From NCBI RefSeq assembly GCF_002251085.2, contig NZ_NOJZ02000010.1, forward strand, positions 1 through 64,000: a DNA stretch of 64,000 nt. Reading direction: 5' to 3'. The translations under genes were made by a program, and so were the position numbers. This document shows, piece after piece, positions 1 to 8,989 of this stretch (its first letter is position 1; each line of letters starts with the position of its first letter). The notes below the pieces were generated by a model that worked only from the letters and a program-made list of their open reading frames with translations, was not told the DNA's origin and ran no database searches. This stretch comes from Romboutsia maritimum (GTDB lineage: Bacteria; Bacillota; Clostridia; Peptostreptococcales; Peptostreptococcaceae).

Positions 1-250
<250 letters not shown>

Positions 251-323
251 AAGTTTTGATGGGCTCAGATACTGTTATATATCTGGCTTTGTTTGGTTGT
301 TTCAAATTCTATAAATTAACCTA

Positions 324-343
324 CTGTTTAATTTTCAAAGTTC
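324..343 (-). promoter_or_regulatory. boxA-like antitermination element in the rRNA leader
   Basis: On the minus strand the leader reads GAACTTTGAAAATTAAACAG, resembling the Gram-positive rrn boxA (TGCTCTTTGAAAACT type) that recruits Nus factors. It lies between the promoter at 382-410 and the 16S start, where such an element is expected. The call rests on resemblance and position. Confidence 0.55.
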
Positions 344-381
344 ATTTTTTCTTGCTCGCCCTTTTCTTAAGGACAAGTATA

Positions 382-410
382 ACTATACCATCCTTTTAAT
401 ATATGGTCAA
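382..410 (-). promoter_or_regulatory. Sigma-A promoter of the rRNA operon
   Basis: On minus, -35 TTGACC (405-410), a 17-bp spacer and -10 TATAGT (382-387) lie about 130 bp upstream of the mature 16S 5' end. Hexamers and spacing fit a strong vegetative promoter. The stretch 411-583, between this promoter and the divergent small ORF, is very AT-rich and holds nothing else I can support. Confidence 0.82.
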
Positions 411-583
411 CACTTTTTTTAATATTTTTTCTTTTTATGGAATTTTATTCATATTTACCTATAAATCTACAATTAACTTAATATATTTACAATTAATTAT
501 CTTTTTTCCTAATTACTGTAGAATACTATCACATATTATTTGTAAGAATAATAACAACTATATTTTAAGGAGATGAATTAATC

Positions 584-778
584 ATGTCTGACTTCAATAA
601 ATTAAAAGAACTGTATGAAGATGGATACAGATGTATATATCATGATAATAGTGATAATAGTACCCATACAGTATATCTAAAAAATTTTGATACTGAAGGA
701 TCCGAGGTAGTTGAATTAAATAATGAAAATGATTTTTCTCAATTTAAAAATTACATTAGTGGACTTAGAATGTCTTAA
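584..778 (+). CDS. Small hypothetical protein (64 aa)
   Basis: A 64-codon ORF with a good AAGGAG Shine-Dalgarno at 567-572, 11 nt before the ATG, so it is probably translated. The product is hydrophilic and acidic, with no membrane segment, signal peptide or cysteine pair; one Cys and several Tyr are present. I do not recognise the family. It is divergent from the rRNA operon and is followed by an inverted repeat at 797-826 shared with a convergent 39-aa ORF. Its function is unknown; the RBS and terminator make it a more convincing gene than most short frames in this AT-rich DNA. Confidence 0.7.
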   Translation: MSDFNKLKELYEDGYRCIYHDNSDNSTHTVYLKNFDTEGSEVVELNNENDFSQFKNYISGLRMS

Positions 779-796
779 TAAATCATTTTCAAAATA

Positions 797-826
797 AAAA
801 TAGGGAGTAAAAATACTCCCTATTTT
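797..826. terminator. Bidirectional Rho-independent terminator
   Basis: Perfect 11-bp stem AATAGGGAGTA / TACTCCCTATT (799-809 / 814-824) with an AAAA loop. T-rich DNA flanks it on both strands, and the minus-strand side (about 790-798) is the better U-tract. It separates two convergent small ORFs. The TAG stop of the minus ORF lies inside the 3' half of the stem. Confidence 0.75.
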
Positions 827-939
827 GACATAACCACTTTTTTTATAAGATTCAAAAGTTCCACTCTATCCACTTCTAATTGCTTCTTCTTTTTTTTATA
901 TTCTTGAAAGTTAACAACTTCTCCCATAGTTTTTTTCAT
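820..939 (-). CDS. Small basic hypothetical protein (39 aa)
   Basis: On minus an ATG at 939 is preceded by AGGAAG at a spacing of 8 nt and opens a 39-codon frame beginning MKKTMGEVVNF. It is lysine-rich in the middle (KKKKK) and has a hydrophobic, probably helical tail. It ends at a TAG inside the bidirectional terminator at 797-826, which supports a true transcript end. I do not recognise the family. Its features are a strong SD, compact size, own terminator and no cysteine. It could be a small regulatory or membrane-associated peptide, but nothing proves a role. Confidence 0.5.
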   Translation of the reverse strand: MKKTMGEVVNFQEYKKKKKQLEVDRVELLNLIKKVVMSK

Positions 940-1188
940 AAAAATCACTTCCTACTTTAACATTATTAACTTAATACTTAATAATTCTATGTTTCATATT
1001 TATTTCCTCTATTTATAATACAAATTTTCTTAAATAAATCCATTTTATAATCACTAAAACTTCGAAATATATTAAAATATAGTTTTTAAATTTTTTTTAT
1101 AATTTAATTATATTTTAAATATATAACAATAAATTTTAGAACCTATGATAAATAGACCCTTATCTTAAACACGTTCTTTTTTATTATC

Positions 1189-2340
1189 TTATTTAATTTG
1201 TTCTTTAATCCAATCTATTGCTGTATTCAATTGTTTCTCTTCATCTTTTTGTTCTATATTAGGTTTTATACCTTTTCCATTTATGTAGTCTCCATTAGGA
1301 GTAAAATATTGCGCAGTTGTAAGTTTGTATCCTGTTCCATCTTTTAACTCTCTTACACTTTGAACTAAACCTTTCCCAAATGTTGTAGTTCCTATTGCTA
1401 CTCCTTCTTTATTATCTACTATAGCTGCTGTAAGTATCTCTGAGGCAGATGCACTTCCTCCATTAATTAATATCGCTATAGGTACTCCTAATTTTTGTTT
1501 ATTAGATTTTAGATATTCTGTATTTCCCTTATTATCCTTAGTATAAACAATTGTCCCTTCACCAATCAACTCATCTGCTATCTCTTTACAAACATCTAGT
1601 AAACCACCTGGATTATCTCTTAAATCCAAAGCTAATCCTTTAATTTGTTTTTCTTTTAAATTATCAATAACTTCTTTAAACTCTCTATATGTATTTTCAT
1701 TAAATGAAGTTATTTTTATGTATCCTATATTCTCATCTATTACTTTACTTTCTACACTCTTTGAAACAATTTCTTCTCTCTTTACCTTTACATCAAACTC
1801 TTTATTGTCTCTTTTTAATGTTAAATTTACTTCTGTCCCAGCTTTTCCTTTCATCATACCAATTGCTTCATCAGATTTTTTAGCTGTAACTGTTTTATTA
1901 TTTACTTTAACTATTTTATCTCCTGCCTTTATACCACTTTTTTCAGCCGGAGAACCTTCTATAGGTGCTATTATAGTTATCAGATTATCATCTGATGTAG
2001 GACTTATATAAATTCCTATTCCCACATATGCTCCACTTGTCTGTTCCTTTAATCTCTCAAACTCTGCTTTTGTATAATATTGAGAGTATGGGTCTTCAAG
2101 ACCTGAAAATAGCCCCTTTATAGCTCCATCAACCAATTTATTTTCAGATGTTTTTTTGTAAAAATCTTTTTTCACAAGTCCTTCTAGTCCTACTAACTTA
2201 TTGTATTTCGCATAACTTTCATACATATCCCTAGACATTACGACTTTATTTCCTACAGTAATTTGGAGTGTTGATGTAATCATTGCCGTTACAACTACAA
2301 GAACTATAGAATATATAATAGCTTTTTTCTTTGATATCAT
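1189..2340 (-). CDS. S41 C-terminal processing peptidase (CtpA/CtpB-like)
   Basis: A membrane-anchored serine protease that cuts extracytoplasmic substrates at their C-termini; sporulating relatives of this family (CtpB) act in signalling between compartments. An N-terminal membrane anchor (about residues 5-25) precedes a PDZ domain (about 95-180) and an S41 core. The core shows GGSASASE (about 294-301), supplying the nucleophile region, and TTTFGKG (about 318-324) with the general-base Lys. The start is set at the fourth codon of the longest frame because AAGGAG sits 9 nt before that ATG and overlaps the upstream one. The gene is divergent from the 5-FCL gene and no obvious terminator follows. 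Which paralogue it is (CtpA or CtpB) cannot be told. Confidence 0.88.
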   Translation of the reverse strand: MISKKKAIIYSIVLVVVTAMITSTLQITVGNKVVMSRDMYESYAKYNKLVGLEGLVKKDFYKKTSENKLVDGAIKGLFSGLEDPYSQYYTKAEFERLKEQTSGAYVGIGIYISPTSDDNLITIIAPIEGSPAEKSGIKAGDKIVKVNNKTVTAKKSDEAIGMMKGKAGTEVNLTLKRDNKEFDVKVKREEIVSKSVESKVIDENIGYIKITSFNENTYREFKEVIDNLKEKQIKGLALDLRDNPGGLLDVCKEIADELIGEGTIVYTKDNKGNTEYLKSNKQKLGVPIAILINGGSASASEILTAAIVDNKEGVAIGTTTFGKGLVQSVRELKDGTGYKLTTAQYFTPNGDYINGKGIKPNIEQKDEEKQLNTAIDWIKEQIK

Positions 2341-2504
2341 TTTTTGCATCTCCTTTAAATAATCTACTCTATATTATATTACTAGCTGTACTTTTTATTA
2401 CTATTTACTATTTATGTTGCTGATATATATTCATTTATACTAAACTTTATATTAGATATACAAATAGTATGTCCATATTATACCATACGCAAGGAGTGGA
2501 TTTT

Positions 2505-3077
2505 ATGAAAACTGAATTCAGAAAAAAGGTTATAAAAGAAAGAAAAAATCAAACACCTGAGTTTATTAATAAAAATTCAAATTTAATTACAGAAAAATTA
2601 CTTCAAATGGATTGTATAAAAAATGCTAAAACAATAATGCTTTATTTAGACTTTAATAATGAGGTTTCCACAAATAATTTAATAACTAAATTAATTTCAT
2701 TAAGAAAAACAGTAGCTTCTCCTATCACTTTAAAAGAAGAAAGAAAGCTTCTCCCTTATAAAATCCTAAATCTACAATATGGAATTAAATTTGGCGCTTA
2801 TGGAATTCGTGAACCAAATCCTAAATACTCTAATTCTATTGATATAAAAAACTTAGATGTTGTTATTGTTCCTGCTGTAGCTTACGATTTAAATTGTTAT
2901 AGATTAGGTTATGGAGGCGGATTTTATGATAGATTTCTTGAAAATTTAAGAGATGATGCTACAACCATAGGAATTGCTTTCGATTTACAAATATTCGATA
3001 ACGTACCTAAAGAGCCTCATGATGCACAACTTGACTATATTATAACCGAATCAAAAATACTAACCCCACATAAGTAA
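2505..3077 (+). CDS. 5-formyltetrahydrofolate cyclo-ligase
   Basis: Converts 5-formyl-THF to 5,10-methenyl-THF using ATP, recycling a folate that otherwise inhibits one-carbon enzymes. The N-terminal basic helix (KTEFRKKVIKERK) and the C-terminal signature RLGYGGGFYDRFL match the 5-FCL/YqgN family. At 190 aa it has the normal length. The longest frame begins 12 codons earlier, but AAGGAG lies 8 nt before the ATG at 2505, which sets this start. It is a lone plus-strand gene, convergent with the Lon-like protease; a long inverted repeat lies between the two stop codons. Confidence 0.9.
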   Translation: MKTEFRKKVIKERKNQTPEFINKNSNLITEKLLQMDCIKNAKTIMLYLDFNNEVSTNNLITKLISLRKTVASPITLKEERKLLPYKILNLQYGIKFGAYGIREPNPKYSNSIDIKNLDVVIVPAVAYDLNCYRLGYGGGFYDRFLENLRDDATTIGIAFDLQIFDNVPKEPHDAQLDYIITESKILTPHK

Positions 3078-3086
3078 ATACCTTAT

Positions 3087-3130
3087 AAAGTAAAAGTATT
3101 CTTTGTTATATATAAGAATACTTTTACTTT
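3087..3130. terminator. Bidirectional terminator-like hairpin
   Basis: A 17-bp perfect inverted repeat, AAAGTAAAAGTATTCTT with its complement (3087-3103 / 3114-3130), sits between the convergent ends of the 5-FCL and Lon-like genes. The stem is long but AT-rich and the flanking T-tract is weak, so efficiency is uncertain. Confidence 0.6.
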
Positions 3131-3137
3131 ACTTTAC

Positions 3138-5531
3138 TTACTTATCCTTATTTTCATCTTTTTCATCTTTATCAGCTTCTCTATATTTTTCTAAAGTTTC
3201 ATTAATAACATTATCTATTTCAGATATACTTTTACCTGTTAAAATTTCCAAACCTTCTTCAATATTAGATATAGCATATATACTAAATTTACCTTCTTTG
3301 ACAGCTTCAATAACCTCATCTTTAAGAAGTAAATTTTTAACATTTTGTATAGGCATCATAATTCCTTGATTTCCTGTTAATCCTTTTATATTGCACACAT
3401 CAAAAAATCCTTCTATTTTTTCATTTATTCCTCCTATAGGCTGTATTTCTCCCTTTTGGCTAACTGATCCCGTTACAGCTATATATTGTTTTATAGGTAT
3501 ATTAGATATACTTGATATAACTGCATAAAGTTCTGTACTAGAAGCACTATCTCCGTCAATTCCATTGTAATTTTGTTCAAATGTTATAGATGTTGATATT
3601 GATAATGGCTTTTCTTTACCATATTTAGCTCCTAAGTATCCACTTAATATCAAAACTCCTTTGTCATGTATACTTCCACTTTTTTTAATTTCTCTTTCTA
3701 TATTTATAATTCCATGTCTTCCCTTATAAGTAGATGCTGTTATTTTTGATGGTTTTCCAAAACAATACTCACCAGTACCCATAACTGCTAAACCATTTAT
3801 TTGACCTACTTTTTCACCTTCTATATCTATTAAAATCGTTCCATCTTCAAACATTTCGTTTAACTTTTCTTCATACTTATTACTTCTATATTTTTTTTGA
3901 CTTATTGCTTTTTCTACATCTACTTTTGTCACACATTTGCTATCACTACTACTAACAGCATCAGATTCATATATTATATCTACTATTTTATTAAATCTTG
4001 CAGTAAGTTTATCCTTACTATCACTGATTCTTGTACTATACTCTATTAATCTTTCTACAGCTTCTTTATCAAAATGTTTTAAATTAGATTCATTACATTT
4101 ATTTGCTATTAACTGTACTGTTTTATATATATTATCTTTATTTTTATCTATTTCAATATCAAAATCTGCCATTATCTTAAATAAGTTTCTAAAATCTTCT
4201 TCATAGGAATATAGCAAGCTATAAAAATAATTGTCTCCAATTAATATTACTTTTATATCTAAATCTATAGGCTCCGGCTTTAAAGTTGACGTAACTAGAT
4301 AACCATACTGTTTATTTAAAGATTCTATAGTTATCTTTTGTGTCTTTAAGCTTCTCTTTAAGCAATCCCATGAAAATGGATTAGATAGTACATCTTTAAC
4401 ATTTAAAATTAAAAATCCACCATTGGCCTTATGTAAAGCTCCTGGTTTTATTTCCATAAAACTAGTATTAAGAGATCCCATTTCATTTTTATATTCTATA
4501 GATCCTGTTAAATTATAATAAGTAGGATTATTCTCTTCAATAATTTTACATTCATCATAATCACTATTATCAATAAATAAATTCACTTTGTATTTATTGA
4601 TAAATTTTGTATCGTTTTTGTTAGTCATAATACCTAATAGAGCCATTGCATTTTGTTGATTTTGTTCTGGTTCTGGTTTGAATTTAGATATGTTATTTAC
4701 AATATCATTACATAAATCATTTATGTATTTTTCAACTTTTTTACTTTCACCATATTTACTTAATAAGTATTGACCATAAAAACCAACTAAACTTCTTCCT
4801 ACATTTCTGTCTAAATCTTCACTTTTACTTTTATACTCATCTTCATACATTTTAATTTTATCTATATATTCTTTGCTATCTTGATTTAGTTGCAATCCTC
4901 TCTCTCTTAAATCTTTTATCTCGGATGGTGTTAGTTTGCCTAACTCCTCTTCTTGCATCAAAGTTCCATCTTCTTTAATAGGAACACTCATTAATCCTCT
5001 TTCGGTAACTTGAAATCTAAACTCTCTAGGTTTTGCAAACTCATTTAATTCTTCTATTACATTTTGAATATTATTTTCTAAATCACTCATTAAAATTCTA
5101 CCGTGATATTCATACTCTTTAGAATTAAATATTTTAGGAATTTCATATTTTAACTTTTCAATAATATCATCTATGTCTTTTTTAAATATTTTTCCATTCC
5201 CTGCATCAAAAGATAATGCTATTGGCTCATTCGGATTTTTAAAATTATTTACATACAACCAGTCTTTTAAATTTTCATTTATTTTTATATTTTTTACTAT
5301 TAAAGACTTTGTATAACTAGTTCTACCTATCCCACTAGCTCCTGCAACATATATGTTATAACCTTTTTGTTTCATTTTTAAACCAAATTCAATAGATTGT
5401 ACTGCTCTATCTTGACCTATTATCTCTCTTACTGGTGTTATTTCCTCAGTTGTATTAAATTTTATATCATCTAAACATTGATTACATTTTAAGTTTTCTA
5501 CATCCACTTTGTATTTATCTATATTTAACAT
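3138..5531 (-). CDS. Lon-type ATP-dependent protease (AAA_32/LonB-like)
   Basis: A cytosolic ATP-fuelled serine protease of the Lon superfamily (family inference), 797 aa. The N-terminus has a CNQC pair (about 16-19). An AAA module follows whose P-loop reads GASGIGRT (64-71), with Arg where Lys is normal. The C-terminal protease domain has GDSASS with Ser662 and INEK with Lys705. The 43-residue separation equals that of the Lon Ser/Lys dyad. The family lacks the classic Lon N-domain, as here. An AGAGGTG SD precedes the ATG. The tail is highly charged (Asp/Glu/Lys). Substrates are unknown, and sporulation-linked LonB is only one possible relative. Confidence 0.9.
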   Translation of the reverse strand: MLNIDKYKVDVENLKCNQCLDDIKFNTTEEITPVREIIGQDRAVQSIEFGLKMKQKGYNIYVAGASGIGRTSYTKSLIVKNIKINENLKDWLYVNNFKNPNEPIALSFDAGNGKIFKKDIDDIIEKLKYEIPKIFNSKEYEYHGRILMSDLENNIQNVIEELNEFAKPREFRFQVTERGLMSVPIKEDGTLMQEEELGKLTPSEIKDLRERGLQLNQDSKEYIDKIKMYEDEYKSKSEDLDRNVGRSLVGFYGQYLLSKYGESKKVEKYINDLCNDIVNNISKFKPEPEQNQQNAMALLGIMTNKNDTKFINKYKVNLFIDNSDYDECKIIEENNPTYYNLTGSIEYKNEMGSLNTSFMEIKPGALHKANGGFLILNVKDVLSNPFSWDCLKRSLKTQKITIESLNKQYGYLVTSTLKPEPIDLDIKVILIGDNYFYSLLYSYEEDFRNLFKIMADFDIEIDKNKDNIYKTVQLIANKCNESNLKHFDKEAVERLIEYSTRISDSKDKLTARFNKIVDIIYESDAVSSSDSKCVTKVDVEKAISQKKYRSNKYEEKLNEMFEDGTILIDIEGEKVGQINGLAVMGTGEYCFGKPSKITASTYKGRHGIINIEREIKKSGSIHDKGVLILSGYLGAKYGKEKPLSISTSITFEQNYNGIDGDSASSTELYAVISSISNIPIKQYIAVTGSVSQKGEIQPIGGINEKIEGFFDVCNIKGLTGNQGIMMPIQNVKNLLLKDEVIEAVKEGKFSIYAISNIEEGLEILTGKSISEIDNVINETLEKYREADKDEKDENKDK

Positions 5532-5633
5532 TTATTCACCTCTTCGCATTATTTTAAGTTTTATTTTTCCCTACTTTTCATTAAATACTATCAAATATAA
5601 AGATTTCTTAAAAAACGTATACACAAAAATAAA

Positions 5634-5671
5634 GTCTACCCCAATATACAAAGTATTTTATTAAGGTAGAC
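5634..5671 (-). terminator. Rho-independent terminator of the PrcB-like gene
   Basis: On minus, GTCTACC (5665-5671) pairs with GGTAGAC (5634-5640), and a smaller ATAC/GTAT stem lies within the loop. A T-rich run TTTATTTTTG follows directly. It lies about 30 bp beyond the stop of the 142-aa gene. Confidence 0.7.
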
Positions 5672-5701
5672 CTCATTTTTAATTTATGTAATTTTTATTT
5701 A

Positions 5702-6130
5702 TCAATTCCCACTTATTGATGTCTCCAACTCTATTCTATGTGGCAATTCTTTAAGATTAGTTTCTACAACTACGTATGGATAAGATTCTTTTTTATCTTT
5801 ATATACAGCTTTGACTTTCATAACTATTTTATCTTCTTCGTTTATAGTTCTAATTTTTTCTATTTCTATACCTTTGTCATTATCTTTACCCCTTGTTACA
5901 ACGACATATATTTTTCCATCTAACTTTACTGCTAGTGCTCTTTCTTGATCTGTATACTTATCCATAATATCTAATATTTTTTCTGGTATAGCCTCTCTTT
6001 GTACCATAGTATAATCTACAGGCTTAGACTGGTCCATAAACATATTTGGTATAAATATAAATCCTCCAATCAATAAAGCTAAAAATAACATACCATAGAT
6101 TACACCTTTCATATTAAACTTTACATTCAT
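5702..6130 (-). CDS. Membrane-anchored PrcB_C-like protein
   Basis: A 142-aa protein with one N-terminal hydrophobic segment (about residues 9-27) and an extracytoplasmic remainder. The C-terminal half (VVVTRG..., IEIEKI, then a basic beta strand and YPYVVVE) resembles the small beta-sandwich of PrcB C-terminal domains, which were named from a protease complex. This is pattern recognition and not certain. The start is at the sixth codon of the longest frame because a near-perfect GGAGGTGAT lies 4-5 nt before it and swallows the upstream ATG. The gene is monocistronic, with its own terminator at 5634-5671. Proximity to a Ctp protease and a Lon protease is suggestive only. Confidence 0.6.
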   Translation of the reverse strand: MNVKFNMKGVIYGMLFLALLIGGFIFIPNMFMDQSKPVDYTMVQREAIPEKILDIMDKYTDQERALAVKLDGKIYVVVTRGKDNDKGIEIEKIRTINEEDKIVMKVKAVYKDKKESYPYVVVETNLKELPHRIELETSISGN

Positions 6131-6245
6131 ACTTATCACCTCCATATAGTTTAAATATATGAAGAATTAATCTATGTTAGAAGAATATTATTAGCATAAT
6201 ACGAAGAACAATTTAAGTTATATTCAATGTAATTTACTTTAAATT

Positions 6246-6297
6246 AAAATAAGACTACCTCAAAATTACTTCTTTAATTTTGAGGTAGTCTTATTTT
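6246..6297. terminator. Strong terminator after the transketolase pair
   Basis: A 23-bp perfect inverted repeat (6246-6268 / 6275-6297) with a 6-nt loop lies 14 bp beyond the transketolase stop. Both outer ends are A/T runs, so it can act on either strand. Its core CTACCTCAAAATT belongs to a recurring hairpin family (see also 41773-41852 and 55433-55480). Confidence 0.85.
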
Positions 6298-6310
6298 TTA
6301 CAAACTAATA

Positions 6311-7246
6311 TTATTTTTTAGATATTGCTTCTTTAACAGATGCAATTATATCACTGCTTGTTAAACCATATTTCTTTAATAATTCAGCAGGCTTTCCAGA
6401 TTCTCCAAAAGAATCTCTTACTCCAACTCTCTTTACAACAACTGGACACTCTTCAGTTACAACTTCAGTTACAGCTGATCCTAATCCACCTATTATACTA
6501 TGTTCTTCTGCAGTTACTATTACTTTAGTTTCTTTCGCTGCATTTATTATCAATTCTCTATCTATAGGTTTTATAGTAGACATATTTATAACTCTAACAT
6601 TTATGCCTTCTTCTTTTAATGTTTCATGAGCTAAAACAGCCTCATTTACCATTATTCCGCAAGCTATTATAGTAGCATCATTTCCTTCTCTGACTACTAC
6701 ACCTTTTCCTATCTCAAACTTATAATTTTCATCTAATATTGTAGGAACTGCACTTCTTCCTAAACGTACATACATAGGTCCGTTGTATTTAGCAGCCTCA
6801 AATATCATTTGTTCAGTTTCTATATCATCAGCAGGAACTAAAACAGTCATATTTGGTATAGCTCTCATTATAGCTACATCTTCTATACTTTCATGAGATG
6901 CACCATCTTCTCCTACTGTAAGACCAGCATGAGTAGCACATACTTTTACGTTTAATTTAGGGTAACATACTGAATTTCTTATTACTTCAAAAGCTCTCCC
7001 TGTAGCAAACATAGCAAAAGTACTCGCAAAAGGAATTTTCCCCGCTGTTGCTAATCCACAAGCTGAACCTATTAGGTTTTGCTCTGCTATTCCCATATTA
7101 AAGAATCTTTCAGGGAATGTTTTGCTAAAATCATTTGTTTTAGTAGATTTTGATAAGTCTGCATCTAAAACTACAACATTGTCATTAACTTGACCTAATT
7201 TAACTAATGCTTTTCCGTACGCTTCTCTAGTTGCCATATTACTCAT
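6311..7246 (-). CDS. Transketolase, C-terminal subunit
   Basis: The second half of a split transketolase, carrying the pyrimidine-binding and C-terminal domains; with the upstream N-terminal subunit it should transfer C2 ketol units in the non-oxidative pentose phosphate pathway. GIAEQNLIG supplies the Glu that activates thiamine diphosphate, and [15 protein letters not shown] is the typical substrate-site loop. AGGAGGTG precedes the ATG at 7246 by 6 nt, so this start is preferred over a more upstream one. It overlaps the N-terminal gene by 8 nt, implying translational coupling and equal subunit production. Split transketolases are common in clostridia and archaea. The product is 311 aa. Confidence 0.93.
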   Translation of the reverse strand: MSNMATREAYGKALVKLGQVNDNVVVLDADLSKSTKTNDFSKTFPERFFNMGIAEQNLIGSACGLATAGKIPFASTFAMFATGRAFEVIRNSVCYPKLNVKVCATHAGLTVGEDGASHESIEDVAIMRAIPNMTVLVPADDIETEQMIFEAAKYNGPMYVRLGRSAVPTILDENYKFEIGKGVVVREGNDATIIACGIMVNEAVLAHETLKEEGINVRVINMSTIKPIDRELIINAAKETKVIVTAEEHSIIGGLGSAVTEVVTEECPVVVKRVGVRDSFGESGKPAELLKKYGLTSSDIIASVKEAISKK

Positions 7247-8066
7247 TATCAGCACCTCCTAATTCTTCTAATGCTTTTTCTAAATCGCTATCACTTGGAG
7301 CTGTTCCATGCCATCCAGCTTGATTTTCCATGAAAGATACACCTTTACCTTTTACAGTTTTAGCAACTATCATTGTAGGTTTTCCTACTGTAGATTTTGC
7401 CATATCAAGAGCTGCAAATATTTGATCAAAATCATGTCCATCTATTTCTATTACATTCCATCCAAACGCTTTAAATTTATCAACTATAGATCCTAAGTTC
7501 ATTACTTTTTCTGTAGGTCCATCTATTTGTAGTCCATTAAAATCTAAAAAAGCAACCATATTATCAAGTTTATAGTGAGCCGCACTCATAGCTGCTTCCC
7601 ATACAATACCTTCTTGAACTTCTCCATCACCAAGTAAAGTATATACATTCCAAGGTGCATTATCTAACTTTGATGCCATTGCCATTCCACATGCCACAGA
7701 AAAACCTTGTCCTAATGAACCAGTAGACATTTCTACTCCTGGAGTTCCTTTCATGTCAGGATGACCTTGTAGCATTCTTCCTATCTTTCTTAATCCCTTT
7801 AATTCTTCCTTGTCAAAGAATCCTTTGTTAGCAAGTGTTGAGTATAACACTGGTGCTGCATGTCCTTTTGATAATACAAATCTATCTCTATCCTCCATTT
7901 TAGGATTTGTAGGATCTACATTCATTTCATCAAAATAAAGAGCTGTTAAGATTTCTACTGCTGATAATGACCCTCCTGGATGTCCAGATTTAGCTCCATG
8001 TATCATTGAGACTATATCTCTTCTTATGATACGTGTAATCTCATTTAATCCTTTATGGTCTCTCAT
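7239..8066 (-). CDS. Transketolase, N-terminal subunit
   Basis: The thiamine-diphosphate-binding half of a two-gene transketolase (275 aa). It has [33 protein letters not shown] and the ThDP/Mg motif GDGEVQEG followed about 26 residues later by DFNGLQ. GGGAGGTAA lies 6 nt before the ATG. It is the first gene of a two-gene operon with the C-terminal subunit, and the pair ends at the 23-bp terminator at 6246-6297. About 250 bp of AT-rich non-coding DNA separate it from ndoA, and its promoter should lie there, although I could not choose a convincing one. Confidence 0.93.
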   Translation of the reverse strand: MRDHKGLNEITRIIRRDIVSMIHGAKSGHPGGSLSAVEILTALYFDEMNVDPTNPKMEDRDRFVLSKGHAAPVLYSTLANKGFFDKEELKGLRKIGRMLQGHPDMKGTPGVEMSTGSLGQGFSVACGMAMASKLDNAPWNVYTLLGDGEVQEGIVWEAAMSAAHYKLDNMVAFLDFNGLQIDGPTEKVMNLGSIVDKFKAFGWNVIEIDGHDFDQIFAALDMAKSTVGKPTMIVAKTVKGKGVSFMENQAGWHGTAPSDSDLEKALEELGGADNE

Positions 8067-8285
8067 GTAATTACCTCCCTGTGTTTGTATGTTAAAAATT
8101 ACTATTATGTATTATACATTTCTATATTTATCTCATATTATTATATCACTTTTGGCACATTTTTTTCTCTATTTTTAAAATAAAAATCAATGTACTTGTA
8201 TAAAAACATCATTTAACTAATTTTTAACTTTATTAAAAATAATATTATTTGTACAATACAAGTTTGTCAAAATTCTTGAAAAATA

Positions 8286-8324
8286 AAAAAATTATTGATA
8301 TTAAAATAATACCAATAATTTTTT
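8286..8324 (-). terminator. Terminator of the acpS-ndoA operon
   Basis: On minus, an 18-bp AT-rich stem (8307-8324 with 8286-8303, one G:T pair) with a 3-nt loop is followed by a T-rich run. The TAA stop of ndoA overlaps the base of the stem, so the transcript ends immediately after the toxin gene. Confidence 0.7.
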
Positions 8325-8673
8325 ATAGATTAAATAAGCCTAAACTAATTTGAAGGCTATTATCTATTTTTAACATCATGTTATCATCTAGACAACCTAT
8401 TTTTTCTCTTAGCCTCTTCTTATCAATAGTCCTGATTTGCTCTAAGAGAATAACCGAATCCTTATTAAGTCCATACTCATTAGCACTAATCTCTATATGC
8501 GTAGGCATCTTAGCTTTATTAATCTGAGATGTTATTGCGGCTATTATAACTGTTGGGCTGTATTTATTTCCTATATCATTTTGTATTATCAACACAGGAC
8601 GTACTCCACCTTGTTCCGACCCAACAACAGGACTCAAATCAGCATAGTATAAGTCTCCTCGCTTTATATCCAA
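8323..8673 (-). CDS. ndoA: MazF/NdoA-type mRNA interferase toxin
   Basis: A sequence-specific endoribonuclease of the PemK/MazF family (116 aa). It contains [20 protein letters not shown] and RPVLIIQND, nearly identical to NdoA/EndoA of Gram-positives. The longest frame would start at 8730 inside the antitoxin gene, but that gives a 19-residue extension absent from the family. A TTG at 8673 gives MDIKRGD..., exactly 116 aa, with AAGGTG 9 nt upstream and only 1 nt after the antitoxin stop. I therefore choose TTG. It is the last gene of the acpS-CBS-gerS-alr-ndoAI-ndoA cluster. In B. subtilis the same alr-proximal location is conserved. Confidence 0.9.
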   Translation of the reverse strand: MDIKRGDLYYADLSPVVGSEQGGVRPVLIIQNDIGNKYSPTVIIAAITSQINKAKMPTHIEISANEYGLNKDSVILLEQIRTIDKKRLREKIGCLDDNMMLKIDNSLQISLGLFNL

Positions 8674-8674
8674 G

Positions 8675-8959
8675 TTAATACTCACCTTGGGCGATATTTC
8701 CTTTTCTATCGTCATTTGAAGATACCTCATTTGTCATACCTAGTTCAGCTAATGATAGGTTAATTTGACCCATTTCTTTATAACCTTTTATCATACATTC
8801 TTTTAAATCTATTTTTCTTTTTTGGGTTATATAGAATTGAAAAGCAGCCTTTGCAAAGTCTTCTCTATTGCTGTTCTCCATCTGAACAATATTATCCACT
8901 TCAGACATAAGAGAATCGGGTAAAGTAAATACAATTTTTTCCTTACTTTTGTTGTGCAC
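8675..8959 (-). CDS. ndoAI: Ribbon-helix-helix antitoxin (EndoAI/MazE-like)
   Basis: A 94-aa antitoxin partner of NdoA. The N-terminal half ([28 protein letters not shown]) is a CopG/RHH fold that would dimerise and bind operator DNA. The flexible acidic C-terminal half would wrap the toxin. The start is a GTG at 8959 preceded by GGGAGGCG at a spacing of 5-6 nt; there is no ATG alternative in range. The stop is 1 nt before the toxin's TTG. The pair sits 30 nt after alr and probably shares its transcript. Confidence 0.88.
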   Translation of the reverse strand: MHNKSKEKIVFTLPDSLMSEVDNIVQMENSNREDFAKAAFQFYITQKRKIDLKECMIKGYKEMGQINLSLAELGMTNEVSSNDDRKGNIAQGEY

Positions 8960-8989
8960 AAAATCGCCTCCCAGGGTATTCTATCATTT

